Shown: one piece after another, positions 30,327-38,630 of the stretch
Position numbering within the stretch: the first letter of the stretch is position 1
Layout of the letters: each line of letters starts with the position of its first letter
From: Nocardioides ganghwensis
GTDB taxonomy: Bacteria > Actinomycetota > Actinomycetes > Propionibacteriales > Nocardioidaceae
Length of the DNA stretch: 64,000 nt
Direction: 5' to 3'
Assembly: GCF_014779655.1 (NCBI RefSeq)
Contig: NZ_JACXYX010000008.1
Location: 163,613 to 227,612, forward strand
Position numbers and translations under genes: made by a program
Notes under the pieces: generated by a model
The model's database searches: none
What the model was told of the DNA's origin: nothing
What the model saw: only the letters and a program-made list of their open reading frames with translations

Positions 30327-31661
30327 ATGAGCGACCGCTACCAGGGCTTCGCGTCCACCTCGATCGGCCAGCTGCTCGTCAAGAACCTCGGTCTGCCCAA
30401 CCCGACACCGCTCGAGCGCTGGTCGGGCGGGGACGTCCTCGTCGACGGGCTCGTCGTGCTAGGCGGCGAGGGCCGCCTCACCGAGGTCCTCCCCCGCACC
30501 CTCGACGGGCTCGGCATCGCCTCGGCCACGACGCTCGAGGACGGCGTCCGCGCCAAGGCCCTCGTCTTCGACGCGACCGGCATCACCGACACCGCGGGAC
30601 TCGTCGCGCTCCAGGAGTTCTTCACCCCGCTCATGCGCCGGCTCGAGACCTGCCCGCGCGTCGTCGTGATCGGCACGCCGCCCGAGCAGCGCACCGGCTC
30701 CGAACGCGTCGCGCAGCGCGCGCTCGAGGGCTTCACCCGCAGCCTCGGCAAGGAGATCGGCCGCGGAGGCACCGTCCAGCTCGTGTACGTGGCTCCCGCC
30801 GCCGACGGCGCCGTCGCGTCCACGCTCGCCTTCCTCCTCTCCCCCAAGTCGGCGTACGTCTCGGGCCAGGTCGTCCGGATCGGCGCCCACGGGGCGAGCG
30901 CGACCGACGAGGTCGCCGACTGGACCCGCCCCCTGGCCGGCAAGGTCGCCCTCGTCACGGGCGCGAGCCGCGGCATCGGCGAGGAGATCGCCCGGGTGCT
31001 CCACCGCGACGGCGCGACGGTCGTCGGCGTCGACGTGCCGCAGGCGGCGAGCGAGCTCCAGACGCTCATGACCGAGCTCGACGGTGACCACCTCGTCCTC
31101 GACATCACCGCCAAGGACGCGCCGCAGCGGATCGCGCACCACCTCCGGGAGCACCACGGCGGCGTCGACGTCGTCGTGCACAACGCCGGCATCACCCGGG
31201 ACAAGAAGCTCGCCAACATGGCCGAGGACCGCTGGAACAGCGTGATCGCGGTCAACCTCACCGCCCCCGAGCTGATCACCCGCGAGCTCCTCGACACGGG
31301 CGTGCTCAACGCGGGCGGGCGGATCATCGGGGTCGCCTCCATCGCCGGCATCGCGGGCAACGTCGGGCAGACCAACTACGCGACCTCCAAGGCCGGCGTC
31401 ATCGGCCTCGTGGAGAGCCTGCGCGACGAGCTCGACGACGGGATCACGGTCAACGCCGTCGCACCGGGCTTCATCATCACGCAGATGACCGCCGCCGTGC
31501 CGTTCGCGACGCGCGAGGTGGGACAGCGGCTCAACGCGATGTCCCAGGGCGGGCTGCCGGTCGACGTCGCCGAGACGATCGCCTGGTTCGCCAGCGCCGG
31601 TTCGGGTGCGGTCAACGGCAACGTGGTGCGCGTCTGCGGCCAGATGATGCTGGGCGCCTGA
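30327..31661 (+). CDS. fabG4: 3-oxoacyl reductase, high-molecular-weight FabG (FabG4-type)
   Basis: A 444-residue two-domain SDR protein. The N-terminal part (about 1-200) is a degenerate flavodoxin-like domain; the C-terminal SDR domain has VALVTGASRGIGEE for cofactor binding, HNAGITRDKKLANM, the catalytic Ser in GVASIAGIAG and Tyr-Lys in NYATSKAG. This layout is that of mycobacterial FabG4, which reduces beta-ketoacyl-CoA with NADH. It overlaps htdX by one base (TGATG). Confidence 0.93.
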   Translation: MSDRYQGFASTSIGQLLVKNLGLPNPTPLERWSGGDVLVDGLVVLGGEGRLTEVLPRTLDGLGIASATTLEDGVRAKALVFDATGITDTAGLVALQEFFTPLMRRLETCPRVVVIGTPPEQRTGSERVAQRALEGFTRSLGKEIGRGGTVQLVYVAPAADGAVASTLAFLLSPKSAYVSGQVVRIGAHGASATDEVADWTRPLAGKVALVTGASRGIGEEIARVLHRDGATVVGVDVPQAASELQTLMTELDGDHLVLDITAKDAPQRIAHHLREHHGGVDVVVHNAGITRDKKLANMAEDRWNSVIAVNLTAPELITRELLDTGVLNAGGRIIGVASIAGIAGNVGQTNYATSKAGVIGLVESLRDELDDGITVNAVAPGFIITQMTAAVPFATREVGQRLNAMSQGGLPVDVAETIAWFASAGSGAVNGNVVRVCGQMMLGA

Positions 31662-32554
31662 TGCCGACCACACCCCCGCCCGCCAAGACCCTCGACGGCG
31701 AGCCCGGCCGGCTCGGCACGCTCGTCCGCGCGGCGCTGCCGGCCGTACCCGGGGTCAACCAGCTGCCCGGCGTGCGCAAGGGCCCGGCCCGCGACTTCGC
31801 CGGCTTGTCCTACCGCCGCGAGCAGGTCGTCGCCGAGCGCGCCCGCGTGGATGCGTACGCCTCCGTGTGCGGCTTCCCGCGCCGCGACGTCGTGCCGGTC
31901 ACCTACCCGCACATGCTGGCCTTCCCCCTGCACATGGCGATCATGGGCGACCCGGCGTTCCCCTACCCCGCGATCGGGATGGTGCACGTCGAGAACGCGA
32001 TCACCGCCCACCGTGCGGTCGGCGTCGGCGAGGCGCTCGACGTGACCACGGAGGTCGGCCCGCCGCGACCGCACGCCCGGGGGGTGCTCCTCGACTTCGT
32101 GACCACCGTGACGGCGGACGGTGGCACGGCGTGGGAGTCCACCTCGACCTACCTGCGTCGCGGCCGCACGATCGAGGGGGACGTCGCACCCGGCCTCGAG
32201 GTCCCCGACCCGCCGACCGGTGGCGTCGAGTGGCGCCTGCCCGCCGACCTCGGGCGCACGTACGCCTCGGTGTCCGGCGACGCGAACCCGATCCACCTCT
32301 ACCCGCTGACGGCGAGGGCGCTGGGTTTCCCGCGCCAGATCGCGCACGGCATGTGGACCAAGGCGCGCTCGGTCGCGGCGATCGAGAACCGGTTGCCCGA
32401 CGCGGTCACCGTGGAGGTGGCGTTCAAGAAGCCGGTGTTCCTGCCGGGCACGGTCGCCTTCGCCGCACGCCGGGACGACGGCGGCTGGACCTTTGCGATG
32501 ACGAACCCGAAGGACGGGTCGCCCCACCTCGTGGGGCGGGCCACGCCTGCCTGA
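31661..32554 (+). CDS. htdX: MaoC-like 3-hydroxyacyl-thioester dehydratase (HtdX-type)
   Basis: A 297-residue double-hotdog hydratase/dehydratase. The hydratase-2 motif is in the C-terminal half: YASVSGDANPIHLYPLTARALGFPRQIAHGM, with the catalytic Asp and His. The N-terminal half is a degenerate hotdog, as in mycobacterial HtdX. Translationally coupled to fabG4 by TGATG. Together with fadA2 and fabG4 it could run a CoA-linked chain-elongation or oxidation cycle. Confidence 0.92.
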   Translation: MPTTPPPAKTLDGEPGRLGTLVRAALPAVPGVNQLPGVRKGPARDFAGLSYRREQVVAERARVDAYASVCGFPRRDVVPVTYPHMLAFPLHMAIMGDPAFPYPAIGMVHVENAITAHRAVGVGEALDVTTEVGPPRPHARGVLLDFVTTVTADGGTAWESTSTYLRRGRTIEGDVAPGLEVPDPPTGGVEWRLPADLGRTYASVSGDANPIHLYPLTARALGFPRQIAHGMWTKARSVAAIENRLPDAVTVEVAFKKPVFLPGTVAFAARRDDGGWTFAMTNPKDGSPHLVGRATPA

Positions 32555-32563
32555 TGGGTGATG

Positions 32564-32618
32564 TCTGAGGACGCCCCGAACGGGATGGGCCCGGATCCCC
32601 GTTCACCACGTCCTCAGA
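32564..32618. terminator. Bidirectional terminator between htdX and tesB
   Basis: TCTGAGGACG (32564-32573) pairs with CGTCCTCAGA (32609-32618), and inside it GAACGGG (32578-32584) pairs with CCCGTTC (32598-32604). It fills the gap between two convergent genes. Confidence 0.8.
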
Positions 32619-32633
32619 TGTCGGGCGCTGCTG

Positions 32634-33500
32634 CTAGGGACGACCGTCGCGGAGCCGGATCAGGCCCTCCTGGGCGACCGTGGCGACCAGCTCGCCCGAC
32701 TGCGAGAAGACCCGCGCGAGGGCCAGGCCGCGGGCCCCGCCGGCGAAGGGCGAGAACTGGTCGTAGAGCCACCACTCGTCGGCCCGGAAGGGCTTGTGGA
32801 ACCAGATGGTGTGGTCCAGCGACGCCGGCTGGAGCCTCGGTGAGGCGATGTGGATGCCGTGCGGCACCAGGGCGGCACCCAGCAGCGTGAGGTCGCTGGC
32901 GTAGGTGAAGGCCGCCTGCTGCACGGTGGCGTCGTCGGCGAGGGAACCGTCGACCTTGATCCACAGGCGGGCGCGCGCCGCGTGCTCCGGGTCCTCGGGG
33001 AGGCCCTTCCCGGTGATGCCGACGTGGCGGATGTCGAGAGCCGCCCACTCGCGCTCCCAGTGCTCGGCGGCCTCGGGGCCACGCTCGCGCGCGAGGTCGA
33101 CGAGCGGCATGCCCTGCTCGGGTCCCGGCACCTCGGGCATCCGGTCCTGGTGCTCCAGTCCCGGCTCGGGGATCTGGAAGTTGGCGGTCATGTAGTAGAT
33201 CGGACGGCCGTGCTGGCGCGCGGAGACCCGGCGCGTGACGAACGAGCGCCCGTCGCGGATCCGCTCGACGTCGTAGACGATCGGCACGGTCGTGTCGCCC
33301 GGGCGCAGGAAGTAGGAGTGCAGCGAGTGCAGGACGAAGTCGCCGTCCACGCTGCGCGTCGCGGCCACGACGGCCTGCGCGGCGACCTGGCCGCCGAAGA
33401 CGCGCTGGCGCTCCGTGCGGGCCTGCGCGCCCCGGAACAGGTCGACCTCGAGGCGCTCGAGGTCGAGCAGGCTCGCGAGCTCGGCGGAGGTGCCGGCCAT
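32634..33500 (-). CDS. tesB: Acyl-CoA thioesterase II
   Basis: A 288-residue double-hotdog thioesterase hydrolysing medium- to long-chain acyl-CoA. Features: VFGGQVAAQAVVAATRSV, LHSLHSYFLRPGD, RDGRSFVTRRVSARQ in the first half and SLDHTIWFHKPFRADEWWLYDQFSPFAGGARGLALARVFSQSGELVATVAQEGLIR in the second, the family's highly conserved end. It begins in a TGATG overlap with the PAC2 gene. Shorter sections of this motif carry the catalytic Asp, Thr and Gln. Confidence 0.95.
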   Translation of the reverse strand: MAGTSAELASLLDLERLEVDLFRGAQARTERQRVFGGQVAAQAVVAATRSVDGDFVLHSLHSYFLRPGDTTVPIVYDVERIRDGRSFVTRRVSARQHGRPIYYMTANFQIPEPGLEHQDRMPEVPGPEQGMPLVDLARERGPEAAEHWEREWAALDIRHVGITGKGLPEDPEHAARARLWIKVDGSLADDATVQQAAFTYASDLTLLGAALVPHGIHIASPRLQPASLDHTIWFHKPFRADEWWLYDQFSPFAGGARGLALARVFSQSGELVATVAQEGLIRLRDGRP

Positions 33501-34447
33501 CAGCGACCGTCCCAGCCGGACGTGTCGTCGTCGCTGTCCTTGGGGCGGTCGTCGAGGTCGGCGAGGAACGCCTCGAAGGCGCTGCCGATCTCCTCGCCGG
33601 TGGGGAGCGGCTCGTCGCCCGCCAGGAGCGAGGTGCCGCTGGCCTCGGCCTCACGGAAGGAGTCGTACTGCTCCTCGAGCCCGCGCACGACGTCGTCGAC
33701 CTCGTCGTGGCTGGCGAGGTAGCGGTCGACCTCGGTCTCGGTGATCTCGGCGGCCTCGCGCAGCTCCCCGAGGTCGATGGTCAGGCGCCCGCCGATCTCG
33801 AGGTGCTCGAGCAGCACCAGTGCGGCCTGCGGGTACTCCATCTGGGCCAGGTAGTGGGGGATGTGCGCCACGAAGCCGAGCGCGTCGAGGCCCCACTCCC
33901 CCAACCGCACCTCGAGCAGCGCCTGCGCGCTGGCAGGCACCCGCAGCTCGCCCTGCCACGGGCTCTCGCCCGGGACCAGCTCGGGACGGTTGGCGTGGGG
34001 GGTGATCGCGATCGGGCGCGTGTGCGGCACCGCCATCGGCACCGCTCCCAGGCTCACCGTCCGGGAGACGCCGAAGTGCTCGACGACCTCGCGCACGGCG
34101 CGCGCGAAGCCTTCCCACCGGGTGTCGGGCTCGGGGCCGGCGAGCAGGAGGAAGGGCGTGCCGCCGGTGTCACGCAGCGCCCGGACGACCAGCCGGGGCG
34201 CCTCGTAGTCGGCGTAGTGGTCGCGGACGAAGGTGATCGGTGGGCGCCGGGCGCGGTAGTCGTGGAGCGCGTCCACGTCGAAGGTCGCCACGACCTTGCC
34301 CTCGGAGAGGTCGGCGAGGTGCGCGGCGGCGAGCTCGGCCGCCTTGCCTGCGTCGAGGAACCCGGTCAGGACGACCACCAGCGTGAGGTCACCGGCGTCG
34401 GCCAGCACCTCGGCATCGTCGACGATGTGCACGAGTCGGTCGGCCAT
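33500..34447 (-). CDS. PAC2 family protein (proteasome-assembly-chaperone-like)
   Basis: A 315-residue PAC2-fold protein. Typical segments are LTGFLDAGKAAELAAAHL, the D-x-L-x-DYRARRPPITF stretch and FLLLAGPEPDTRWEGF, GAVPMAVPHTRP and FVAHIPHYLAQMEYPQAALVLLEHL. The C-terminal 70 residues are acidic and disordered. Actinobacteria have proteasomes, and the PAC2 fold is shared with eukaryotic assembly chaperones, but the bacterial role is unproven. The ATG at 34447 is six bases after TAGTCT, so it is probably leaderless. It is upstream of and coupled to tesB. Confidence 0.9.
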   Translation of the reverse strand: MADRLVHIVDDAEVLADAGDLTLVVVLTGFLDAGKAAELAAAHLADLSEGKVVATFDVDALHDYRARRPPITFVRDHYADYEAPRLVVRALRDTGGTPFLLLAGPEPDTRWEGFARAVREVVEHFGVSRTVSLGAVPMAVPHTRPIAITPHANRPELVPGESPWQGELRVPASAQALLEVRLGEWGLDALGFVAHIPHYLAQMEYPQAALVLLEHLEIGGRLTIDLGELREAAEITETEVDRYLASHDEVDDVVRGLEEQYDSFREAEASGTSLLAGDEPLPTGEEIGSAFEAFLADLDDRPKDSDDDTSGWDGR

Positions 34448-34453
34448 GCGCCA

Positions 34454-34459
34454 AGACTA
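34454..34459 (-). promoter_or_regulatory. -10 hexamer TAGTCT, leaderless PAC2 gene
   Basis: TAGTCT on the minus strand ends six bases before the ATG at 34447. Confidence 0.55.
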
Positions 34460-34510
34460 GGGCGTACGCGCAGGTGACCCGACACACACCCGTCCCTGTG
34501 GGCAGGCCTT

Positions 34511-34526
34511 GTTACTCAGGGGTAAC
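34511..34526. promoter_or_regulatory. Candidate operator upstream of fadA-fadB
   Basis: GTTACTCAGGGGTAAC: the ends GTTAC and GTAAC are inverted repeats six bases apart, 53 bases before fadA and upstream of a TAGTGT hexamer (34559-34564). The spacing is that of a TetR-type fatty-acid regulator site. Confidence 0.5.
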
Positions 34527-34578
34527 GTGATCCCGCCCTGTCCCCCGTTCTCCACCTCTAGTGTCATGGGAGTAGCCA

Positions 34579-35796
34579 GTGTCCCGTCCCCAGCGTGAGG
34601 TCGTCTTCGTCGACGGCGTGCGCACCCCGTTCGGCAAGGCCAAGGGCCAGTACGCCGAGACGCGCGCCGACGACCTCGTCATCAAGAGCATCCGCGAGCT
34701 GATGCGTCGCAACCCGTCCCTGCCGCCCGAGCGGGTGGACGAGGTCGCGATCGCCGCCACCACCCAGATCGGCGACCAGGGCCTGACCCTGGGCCGCACC
34801 GCGGCGCTGCTGGCGGGTCTCCCGCAGAGCGTGCCCGGCTACTCCATCGACCGCATGTGCGCCGGCGCGATGACCGCGGTGACCAGCACCGCGTCCGGCA
34901 TCGCCTTCGGCGCCTACGACGTGGCCATCGCCGGCGGCGTCGAGCACATGGGGCGCCACCCCATGGGTGAGGGCGTCGACCCCAACCCGCGCATCCTGTC
35001 GGAGCGGATCGTCAACCCCGACGCCCTGGTGATGGGCAAGACCGCGGAGAACCTCCACGACCGCTACCCCACGATCACCAAGGAGCGCGTCGACGCGTAC
35101 GCCGTGCGCAGCCAGCAGAAGACCAAGGCTGCCTACGACGCCGGCAAGATCCAGCCCGACCTCGTCCCGGTCGCGACCCGGTCGGCCGACGCCGGATGGG
35201 GCCTGGCCACGATCGACGAGCCGATGCGCCCCGAGACGACCCTGGAGTCGCTCGCCGCGCTCAAGACGCCGTTCCGCTCGCACGGCAACGTGACCGCCGG
35301 CAACGCGGCCGGCATCAACGACGGTGCGACCGCCGCACTGCTCGCCGACGAGGAGACCGCACGCGAGCTCGGCCTCCCGGTCAAGATGCGCCTGGTGACC
35401 TACGCCTTCGTCGGCGTGGAGCCCGAGGTGATGGGTGCCGGGCCGATCCCGGCCACCGAGAAGGCCCTCAGGCTCGCCGGCCTGACCATCGACGACATCG
35501 AGGCCTTCGAGGTCAACGAGGCCTTCGCCGTGCAGGTGCTCGCCTTCCTCGAGCACTACGGCATCGCCGACGACGACCCGCGGGTCAACCCCTACGGCGG
35601 CGCGATCGCGATGGGCCACCCGCTGGCCTCGTCCGGCGTACGCCTGATGAACCAGCTCGCGAAGGCGTTCGAGGAGCGTCCCGAGGTCCGCTACGGCCTC
35701 ACCACCATGTGCATCGGCATCGGCATGGGCGGCACCGTGATCTGGGAGAACCCGCACTGGACCGGCTCCACCGAAGAGGGAGAGAACAGCAAGTGA
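34579..35796 (+). CDS. fadA: Acetyl-CoA acyltransferase (beta-oxidation thiolase)
   Basis: A 405-residue thiolase of the FadA type. The nucleophilic Cys is in SIDRMCAGAMTAV, with VNEAFAVQ, AMGHPLASSG (His) and TMCIGIGMGG (second Cys). A GTG start at 34579 has GGGAG seven bases upstream. The stop overlaps fadB's start as GTGA, so the two beta-oxidation subunits are made together. Order fadA-fadB is that of M. tuberculosis Rv0859-Rv0860. Confidence 0.96.
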   Translation: MSRPQREVVFVDGVRTPFGKAKGQYAETRADDLVIKSIRELMRRNPSLPPERVDEVAIAATTQIGDQGLTLGRTAALLAGLPQSVPGYSIDRMCAGAMTAVTSTASGIAFGAYDVAIAGGVEHMGRHPMGEGVDPNPRILSERIVNPDALVMGKTAENLHDRYPTITKERVDAYAVRSQQKTKAAYDAGKIQPDLVPVATRSADAGWGLATIDEPMRPETTLESLAALKTPFRSHGNVTAGNAAGINDGATAALLADEETARELGLPVKMRLVTYAFVGVEPEVMGAGPIPATEKALRLAGLTIDDIEAFEVNEAFAVQVLAFLEHYGIADDDPRVNPYGGAIAMGHPLASSGVRLMNQLAKAFEERPEVRYGLTTMCIGIGMGGTVIWENPHWTGSTEEGENSK

Positions 35797-37868
35797 GCAC
35801 CAGCATCTTCGAGCGCGCGCAGGCGATCGTGTCCGACGCCGAGCGCGTCACCCAGGCCCACCTGCGCACGGTGTCGCTGCCGGGCGCGACGTTCGGCCTG
35901 ATCACCCTCGACAACGGCGAGGACCACACCAAGCCCAACACCTTCGGCCCGGGCTCGCTGCTCGCGCTCAACGAGGCGATCGATGCCGCGCTGGCCGACG
36001 ACTCGATCGACGCGATCGCGGTGACCGGCAAGCCGTTCATCCTCGCCGCGGGTGCCGACCTGACCTCGATCCAGGGCGGCGGCCCAGACGCCGTGCGGAT
36101 CGTCGCCGAGCTCGGCCACGCGGTCTTCCGCAAGCTGGGTGAGGGCGGCAAGCCGTCGTTCGGCCTCATCAACGGCCTCGCCCTCGGCGGCGGCCTGGAG
36201 GTGGCGCTGCACTGCACCTACCGCACGGTGATGGACTCCGCCCCCGCGCTGGGACTGCCCGAGGTCATGCTCGGCCTGGTGCCCGGCTGGGGCGGCGCGT
36301 GGCTCGTGCCCAACCTCGTCGGCGCCGACAAGGCCGTCACGCTGATCATCGAGAACCCGCTCAACCAGGGCAAGACCCTCGGCGGGCAGGCGGCGTACGA
36401 CTTCGGGCTCGCCGACGCGGTCTTCAACGGTGCAGACTTCCTCGAGCAGTCGCTGCTCTGGGCGGCCTCGGTGCTGCGCGGGGAGACCGTCGTCGAGCGT
36501 CCCGATGTGGACCGAGGCGAGGCCTGGGACGCCGCGATCACACGGGCCGAGGGCATCGTCGCCGCCAAGACCGGTGGTGCCTCACCCGCCGCCGCGAAGG
36601 CCGTCGAGCTCATCGCCGCCGCACGCGACACCGACCGTGACGCCGGCTTCGCCGCCGAGGACGACGCGCTCGAGGCGATGTCGCAGACCGCGGAGCTGCT
36701 GGCCTCGCTCTACTCCTTCGACCTGGTCCAGAAGCGCGCCAAGCGACCCGCCGGCGCGCCCGACAAGTCGCTGGCCCGTCCGGTGACGAAGGTCGGCATC
36801 GTGGGCGCCGGCCTGATGGCCAGCCAGCTCGCGCTGCTCTTCGTACGCCGCCTCGAGGTGCCGGTCGTGCTGACCGACCTCGACCAGGAGCGCGCCGACA
36901 AGGGCGTCGCCTACGTGCACGCCGAGATCGACAAGCTGCTCGCCAAGGGCCGGATCAACCAGGACAAGGCCAACCGGCACAAGGCGCTGGTCTCGGGCGA
37001 GACCGACAAGCAGGTCGCCTTCGGTGACGCCGACTTCGTCATCGAGGCCGTCTTCGAGGAGATGTCGGTCAAGAAGACCGTCTTCGCCGACGTGGAGAAG
37101 GTCGTCAGCGCCGAGTGCGTGCTCGCGACCAACACCTCCTCGCTGTCGATCACCGAGATGGCTGCCGACCTCGAGCACCCCGAGCGGGTCGTCGGCTTCC
37201 ACTTCTTCAACCCGGTCGCGGTCATGCCGCTGCTGGAGATCGTCAAGGGCGACGCCACCGACGACGCGACCCTGGCCACGGCGTTCGCCACCGGCAAGGC
37301 GCTGAAGAAGACCTCGATCCTGGTCAAGGACAGCCCGTCCTTCATCGTCAACCGTCTCCTGGGCCGCTTCATGAGCGAGGTCGGACGCATCGTCGACGAG
37401 GGCACGCCGGTCTCCGTGGCCGACAGCGCCTTCGCCGGCATCGCGCCGATGCCGCCGTTCGTGCTGCTGTCGCTGGTCGGCCCGGCGATCGCGCTGCACA
37501 ACAACGAGACGCTGAAGGGCGCGTTCCCGGACCGCTTCTACGTCTCCCCCGCCCTCGAGCGGATCGTCGCGGCGCGGAAGCCGGCCTACTACGGCCCGGA
37601 CGGCAACCTCGACCCCGAGGTCGAGGCCCTGCTGGAGAAGCCGGCCTCGCCGGTGGTCCTCACCGCCGAGGAGGTCAGCGAGAAGACGCTGGCCGGGCTG
37701 GCCGAGGAGGCCCGCCTGATGCTCGACGAGGGCGTCGTCGCGGCCCCGCAGGACATCGACCTGGCCATGATCACCGGTGCCGGGTTCTCGTTCTGGAACG
37801 GCGGGCTGACCTTCATGCTCGACGTGAAGGGCATCTCGGAGAAGGCGACCGGCAAGCGGTTCCACTGA
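35793..37868 (+). CDS. fadB: Fatty-acid oxidation multifunctional protein (enoyl-CoA hydratase / 3-hydroxyacyl-CoA dehydrogenase)
   Basis: A 691-residue FadB alpha subunit. The enoyl-CoA hydratase domain (about 30-230) keeps both catalytic glutamates in LALGGGLEVAL and GLPEVMLGLVPGWGG. The 3-hydroxyacyl-CoA dehydrogenase domain begins near residue 330 (KVGIVGAGLMASQLALLF) with VIEAVFEEM, NTSSLSIT and the catalytic His in VGFHFFNPVAVMPLLEIV. The C-terminal dehydrogenase domain ends at the stop. Odd point: the NAD loop reads GAGLMASQLA rather than the commoner GxGxMGxGIA. GTG start at 35793, coupled to fadA. Confidence 0.96.
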   Translation: MSTSIFERAQAIVSDAERVTQAHLRTVSLPGATFGLITLDNGEDHTKPNTFGPGSLLALNEAIDAALADDSIDAIAVTGKPFILAAGADLTSIQGGGPDAVRIVAELGHAVFRKLGEGGKPSFGLINGLALGGGLEVALHCTYRTVMDSAPALGLPEVMLGLVPGWGGAWLVPNLVGADKAVTLIIENPLNQGKTLGGQAAYDFGLADAVFNGADFLEQSLLWAASVLRGETVVERPDVDRGEAWDAAITRAEGIVAAKTGGASPAAAKAVELIAAARDTDRDAGFAAEDDALEAMSQTAELLASLYSFDLVQKRAKRPAGAPDKSLARPVTKVGIVGAGLMASQLALLFVRRLEVPVVLTDLDQERADKGVAYVHAEIDKLLAKGRINQDKANRHKALVSGETDKQVAFGDADFVIEAVFEEMSVKKTVFADVEKVVSAECVLATNTSSLSITEMAADLEHPERVVGFHFFNPVAVMPLLEIVKGDATDDATLATAFATGKALKKTSILVKDSPSFIVNRLLGRFMSEVGRIVDEGTPVSVADSAFAGIAPMPPFVLLSLVGPAIALHNNETLKGAFPDRFYVSPALERIVAARKPAYYGPDGNLDPEVEALLEKPASPVVLTAEEVSEKTLAGLAEEARLMLDEGVVAAPQDIDLAMITGAGFSFWNGGLTFMLDVKGISEKATGKRFH

Positions 37869-37885
37869 TCCGTGCCTGACCGCTG

Positions 37886-37941
37886 GGGCGGTGTCCCAGC
37901 CACATTCCGTACGCGCGGAGGGTGGCTGGGGCACCGCCCCT
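37886..37941 (+). terminator. fadB terminator, 19-bp near-perfect stem
   Basis: Arm A (37886-37904, GGGGCGGTGTCCCAGCCAC) pairs with arm B (37923-37941) over 19 positions with a single G-T wobble. The loop is 18 bases. Confidence 0.8.
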
Positions 37942-38002
37942 TCGCGCGTCGCGGAGGACACGCCGGTGCGGCGGTGCGGGTGCCACCTCCAAGCGCCGCA
38001 CA

Positions 38003-38023
38003 ATGTGGCTGGCACACCGCCCG
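38003..38023. repeat. Third copy of the fadB terminator arm
   Basis: AATGTGGCTGGCACACCGCCC is a second complement of arm A (one mismatch over 19 positions when A is read from 37889 to 37907) located 62 bases after arm B. So one arm on the plus strand has two possible partners. Confidence 0.7.
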
Positions 38024-38096
38024 GAGGCCCGACGAACCAAAACGACCCGCCACCTCGTCGGTAGTGGTGACCACTCCCACCCACGAGGAGCACCCG

Positions 38097-38630
38097 ATGA
38101 CCCGACGCGACCCGGCGGCCTTCGCCGAGTTCGTCGCCGCGCGGTCCGCCGCGCTGCACCGCACGGCGTACCTGCTGGTCGGTGAGCGCCAGCTCGCACA
38201 GGACCTGCTGCAGGAGGCGCTGACCAAGACGTACGTCGCGTGGCCGCGGCTGCGCGACCCCGGCAAGGCCGAGGCCTACACCCGCAAGGCGATCACGACG
38301 ACCGCGATCACGTGGTACCGCCGGCGCAGCTGGGGCGAGCGTCCCACCGACGTCGTGCCCGAGCGGGTGCGCGCCGACCACGTCGACGACCTCACCACCC
38401 GCGAGCTCCTGTGGGAGGCCCTCCAGGCGCTGCCGCCGCGTCAGCGCGCCGCGATCGTGCTGCGCTTCTACGAGGACCTGTCCGAGGCCCGCACCGCCGA
38501 GGTCCTCGGCTGCGCGCCCGGCACCGTCAAGAGCCAGGTCTCGGCCGGGCTCCGCAAGCTCCGCGACCACCTGGGCGAGCGCGCCGACGCCGACGTGCTG
38601 CCCCTGCACCTGCTGGAGGTGACCCGATGA
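38097..38630 (+). CDS. SigE-family ECF RNA polymerase sigma factor
   Basis: A 177-residue ECF sigma factor. Region 2 is FAEFVAARSAALHRTAYLLVGERQLAQDLLQEALTKTYVAW, and region 4 is LPPRQRAAIVLRFYEDLSEARTAEVLGCAPGTVKSQVSAGLRKLR. It belongs to the short actinobacterial SigE-type family. The ATG at 38097 has GAGGAG eight bases upstream. Its stop overlaps the next gene, a membrane protein with a beta-propeller-like outside part, as ATGA. A second such pair lies at 47.8-49.6 kb. Confidence 0.92.
   Translation: MTRRDPAAFAEFVAARSAALHRTAYLLVGERQLAQDLLQEALTKTYVAWPRLRDPGKAEAYTRKAITTTAITWYRRRSWGERPTDVVPERVRADHVDDLTTRELLWEALQALPPRQRAAIVLRFYEDLSEARTAEVLGCAPGTVKSQVSAGLRKLRDHLGERADADVLPLHLLEVTR

Noticed and set aside
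36582..38609. A 675-codon minus-strand frame across fadB and the sigma gene
   Set aside because: It crosses two real genes and a terminator, and has no recognisable domain.
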